Of a stretch of DNA of 64,000 nucleotides, positions 61,602 to 64,000 are shown in pieces. The stretch covers positions 62,001-126,000 of the forward strand of contig JAGREE010000001.1 in assembly GCA_020446675.1 (NCBI GenBank), in the 5' to 3' direction. The notes under the pieces are model-generated. The model saw only the letters and a list, made by a program, of their open reading frames with translations. It ran no database searches and was not told where the DNA came from. The position numbers and the translations under genes were made by a program. The stretch's first letter is position 1; every line of letters starts with the position of its first letter. This DNA is from Alphaproteobacteria bacterium (GTDB taxonomy: Bacteria; Pseudomonadota; Alphaproteobacteria; Sphingomonadales; Emcibacteraceae).

Positions 61602-63815
61602 ATTACCGACGCCTTTAAAAAAGCCGCTCTTATAACAGTTTCATTTATCCTGTCATCCGGCACAGGGGCTTTTGCTGCGAACGGCGTCAAACAAGACACC
61701 GACACTCAGAATACTACCAGTGACAATGCATCGACTGTTGCCTATGATGTCAGTTCTTTTGATCAATATTCTCCCGTTACCCTAATTGACATTCTCCAAC
61801 GAATACCCGGCGTTCCTGCTATTCTCGATAAAGCGGATAACCGTAATAACCAGCAAAGGGGCTTTGGTTCTTCCGGCGATCAGATACTGATTAACGGCAA
61901 AAGACTGTCAGCAAAGGGAAGTTCAATCCGCGACGTACTTGCCCGAACATCTGCGGGTGATGTCAGACGTATTGATCTGATCCGTGGGGCCGCTGCCGGT
62001 CTTGATGTGCTGACAGAAGGGCTGGTTGTTAATGTTGTTCTTAAAAAAGATGCAAATGGCTCAACAACTTTCTGGAAAATTGGCGGTTTCTACAGGTTAG
62101 GACATCAGCTTTTGCCGGATTTTGAAGTCTCCCATAAAGGCACGGCAGGGAACCTTGAATATTCTTTGGCGCTTGAAGGTGAGTGGCGTTCAAGCAGCTT
62201 TGGCCGTGATGAAATTCACCATGATAATAATGACAATGTAATAACCGGTATTCGTGATGTTGACGGAAACTGGTACCACCGGGAACTAAAATTCACAAAC
62301 AGCCTGTCTTATGACTTTGGTAATGATCAGTCTTTAACCATTAACGGGCTATATGAGCCAAACCACAATGAAAACAAACAAAACCATGTTGATCGTGAAG
62401 CCGACGGTGAAAAACTTTTCTGGGATTATAGTGAGAATTTCACAGAATGGGAAATCGCCGGAGACTATAATCGCACTATTGCCTTCCTTGGAAAACTGAA
62501 AAGTCGTTTTGTAATTAACCGAAAACACAACAAGGATAATCAGACAGAAAGATTTGATGGCATAAGCGCTGATCGTTACCTATATACCAGAGAAAAAATT
62601 GGGTTTAAATCCAATGAGGATATTATCAGGATTTCATTTACAAAAAAGCTCAGTGATCATCAGTCGCTGGAATATGGCAGCGAGGGAGCGTTCAATACCT
62701 TCAAACAGTTTTATACGAGTGAAGAACGCGAAGAGGCGACAGATCCTCTCGAACTCGCAACAAGCAATGATATTGTGATAAAGGAAAACCGGTACGAGAT
62801 ATTTGCCCATCATAATTATACCATCACACCAAAAATTGTTCTGCAAAGCTCACTGACCACAGAATTTTCGAAAATTTCTTCCGATACTATCCTTGCTGCC
62901 GATAATGTTATCAATGTCACCAATAAATTTACATTTTTAAAACCACGGCTCAATTTCAAATATGATATGACATCGCGGGATCAACTTCGTCTGACCGCAG
63001 AAAAAAAGGTCAGTCAGCTAGAATTTTTTCATTATATTACTTATTTCGACGAACTGACCAAAGAACTTAAATTTGGCAATAATGATATCAGGCCAACAAA
63101 AACCTGGGAATATTCGGCGACTTTCGAGCACCGCCTTGCCGATGACGGGGGCAGTCTGGAAGGGAAAGTCTTTTACCGTGATTACAGGGATTATATCGCG
63201 CGAAGTGATTTTACGGATTATAAGGATTACAATGGCAATCCGATCAGCGCTGATCAGTATTTTGCCTTACCACCGGATACAGCACTAAGAGAAGATACAG
63301 ATTTTACATCCAAATTTGGCAATGTAAAAAAAGCGACAGGATACGGAATTGAAATTAAAGCCAATTACCGGCTTGGCATCATTGGCCTAAAAGAAGCGCT
63401 TATCAACGTTGAATATAAATATGATAAACGTCGATATGATAATCCATTTACAGGGAAAAGCCGGAAATTCAGCTGGGAATCTGATCACAGGGTTAAACTG
63501 AGCTTTCGCCATGATATTTCATCGCTGGGACTGTCCTATGGTGCAAAGGCAGAATATGTAAGCCCCTTCATGCAGGCGGATATTGATTTTGACTGGCAGT
63601 TTGAAGCAAGACACAGTTATGAAATATTTATAGAAAAAAATATTACAAATGATATTAAAGCCAGATTGGAATATTCAAAAGACGACGAAAATCATTCCAA
63701 AGCAAAGCTTTACAACTATGTTGATCATCAGCGGTTTAATGAGCCGGATGGTTATGATGACTACCGGTTTTATTTTCCTGAACGAATATCCTTTACCCTT
63801 CAGGGTACATTTTAG
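61602..63815 (+). CDS. TonB-dependent receptor, array member 5, with non-standard start
   Basis: 737 residues if read from ATT 61602, in line with the 729-756 of its siblings. The frame is open from 61581 (just after a TAA at 61578) through a good signal peptide (AALITVSFILSSGTGAFAA), ASTVAYDVSSF, VTLIDILQRIPG, a short plug segment (DNRNNQQRGFGSSGDQ) and IDLIRGAAAGLDV, then the barrel to LQGTF. There is no in-frame ATG, GTG or TTG before GTG 62007, which would delete signal and plug. The Gly-rich AGGGGGGAG lies right before ATT and could be the SD or a slippage site. Sequence is the most divergent of the array. Confidence 0.78.
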   Translation: MTDAFKKAALITVSFILSSGTGAFAANGVKQDTDTQNTTSDNASTVAYDVSSFDQYSPVTLIDILQRIPGVPAILDKADNRNNQQRGFGSSGDQILINGKRLSAKGSSIRDVLARTSAGDVRRIDLIRGAAAGLDVLTEGLVVNVVLKKDANGSTTFWKIGGFYRLGHQLLPDFEVSHKGTAGNLEYSLALEGEWRSSSFGRDEIHHDNNDNVITGIRDVDGNWYHRELKFTNSLSYDFGNDQSLTINGLYEPNHNENKQNHVDREADGEKLFWDYSENFTEWEIAGDYNRTIAFLGKLKSRFVINRKHNKDNQTERFDGISADRYLYTREKIGFKSNEDIIRISFTKKLSDHQSLEYGSEGAFNTFKQFYTSEEREEATDPLELATSNDIVIKENRYEIFAHHNYTITPKIVLQSSLTTEFSKISSDTILAADNVINVTNKFTFLKPRLNFKYDMTSRDQLRLTAEKKVSQLEFFHYITYFDELTKELKFGNNDIRPTKTWEYSATFEHRLADDGGSLEGKVFYRDYRDYIARSDFTDYKDYNGNPISADQYFALPPDTALREDTDFTSKFGNVKKATGYGIEIKANYRLGIIGLKEALINVEYKYDKRRYDNPFTGKSRKFSWESDHRVKLSFRHDISSLGLSYGAKAEYVSPFMQADIDFDWQFEARHSYEIFIEKNITNDIKARLEYSKDDENHSKAKLYNYVDHQRFNEPDGYDDYRFYFPERISFTLQGTF

Positions 63816-63900
63816 ATTGTTATAACATAACCATTGATTAACATTTTTAATTCCACTATACCTTTTTACGATTAAAACGAATAAGGGTAGATTTTTCAAA

Positions 63901-64000
63901 ATGCGGCGCAAACTTCTTTCTTCGGTCTTAATTGTGCCGTGTATAATCCTGACACAAATAACATATGCCGATGAAAATGACGCCGGCTCCTCCGTGGTCA
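63901..64000 (+). CDS. Sixth TonB-dependent receptor of the array, 3'-truncated by window edge
   Basis: ATG 63901 opens MRRKLLSSVLIVPCIILTQI, a signal peptide, then TYADENDAGSSVV, which lines up with the TonB-box-like start (E.A..SSIV) of members 1-5. Only the first 33 codons are in the window. Placement, strand and signal make a further array member likely. It starts 85 bp after member 5. Confidence 0.6.
   Translation, partial: MRRKLLSSVLIVPCIILTQITYADENDAGSSVV

Noticed and set aside
62007..63815. GTG 62007 as the start of receptor 5
   Set aside because: It would remove the signal peptide and plug that are clearly encoded upstream in the same frame and conserved in the siblings.

Overview
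The window looks like a chromosomal stretch of a moderately AT-rich Gram-negative bacterium. Many products carry Sec or lipoprotein signals, one carries a Tat signal, and there is a large block of outer-membrane TonB-dependent receptors. The mix (paired LysE exporters, NnrU, an alphaproteobacterial-style MCP with a charged coiled coil after HAMP, several Sel1-repeat proteins, a VPS10/Asp-box protein, a penicillin-acylase-family protein, class C serine hydrolase) fits a marine-type alphaproteobacterium, for example near Kordiimonadales or Emcibacterales. That placement is inference from gene content only. No rRNA, tRNA or CRISPR array was recognised.

Layout. 1-9.7 kb: mostly unrelated single genes (two LysE exporters, a homoserine-dehydrogenase-family enzyme, Sel1 proteins, HutD/Ves, a Tat-exported HD protein, a glycosyltransferase, YpeA acetyltransferase, TPR protein). 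9.7-10.4 kb: an accessory scar with a 48-codon membrane-peptide gene, a broken phage-tail-like (DUF2341-type) gene and a strong terminator. 10.4-16.4 kb: NnrU, membrane and DUF1311 genes, and a 1026-residue Asp-box protein. 16.4-20.8 kb: the most unusual region, two cassettes. Each starts with an identical 74-bp non-coding element and a leader hairpin, then a gene whose first 93 residues are almost the same but whose C-terminal enzyme differs (GH24 muramidase in one, M15-like zinc peptidase in the other). Each is followed by one gene for a four-cysteine exported protein; the first cassette also has two related membrane proteins. I read these as peptidoglycan-hydrolase effector/immunity modules with exchangeable C-termini; a phage lysis cassette is the alternative.

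20.9-34.5 kb: lectin-like secreted protein, Gfo/Idh/MocA oxidoreductase, TetR regulator, M1 aminopeptidase, tryptophan 2,3-dioxygenase (kynA), MCP, cytochrome b561 with YceI, aminotransferase and a DEAD-box helicase. 34.6-37.6 kb: three consecutive Sel1-repeat genes. 37.8-43.7 kb: two paralogous PLP decarboxylases with hydrolase, membrane, OsmC, MazG-like and GFA genes, mostly in convergent pairs. 43.8-52 kb: thioredoxin, penicillin-acylase-family enzyme, methyltransferase, two tandem orphan membrane histidine kinases and a class C serine hydrolase.

52.3-64 kb: six tandem same-strand paralogous TonB-dependent receptors, the sixth cut by the window edge. They share plug and barrel motifs but differ in a Gly/Arg/Asn/Gln-rich plug segment. 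The fifth has no in-frame ATG, GTG or TTG at the expected start; its reading frame opens at an ATT next to a six-G tract.
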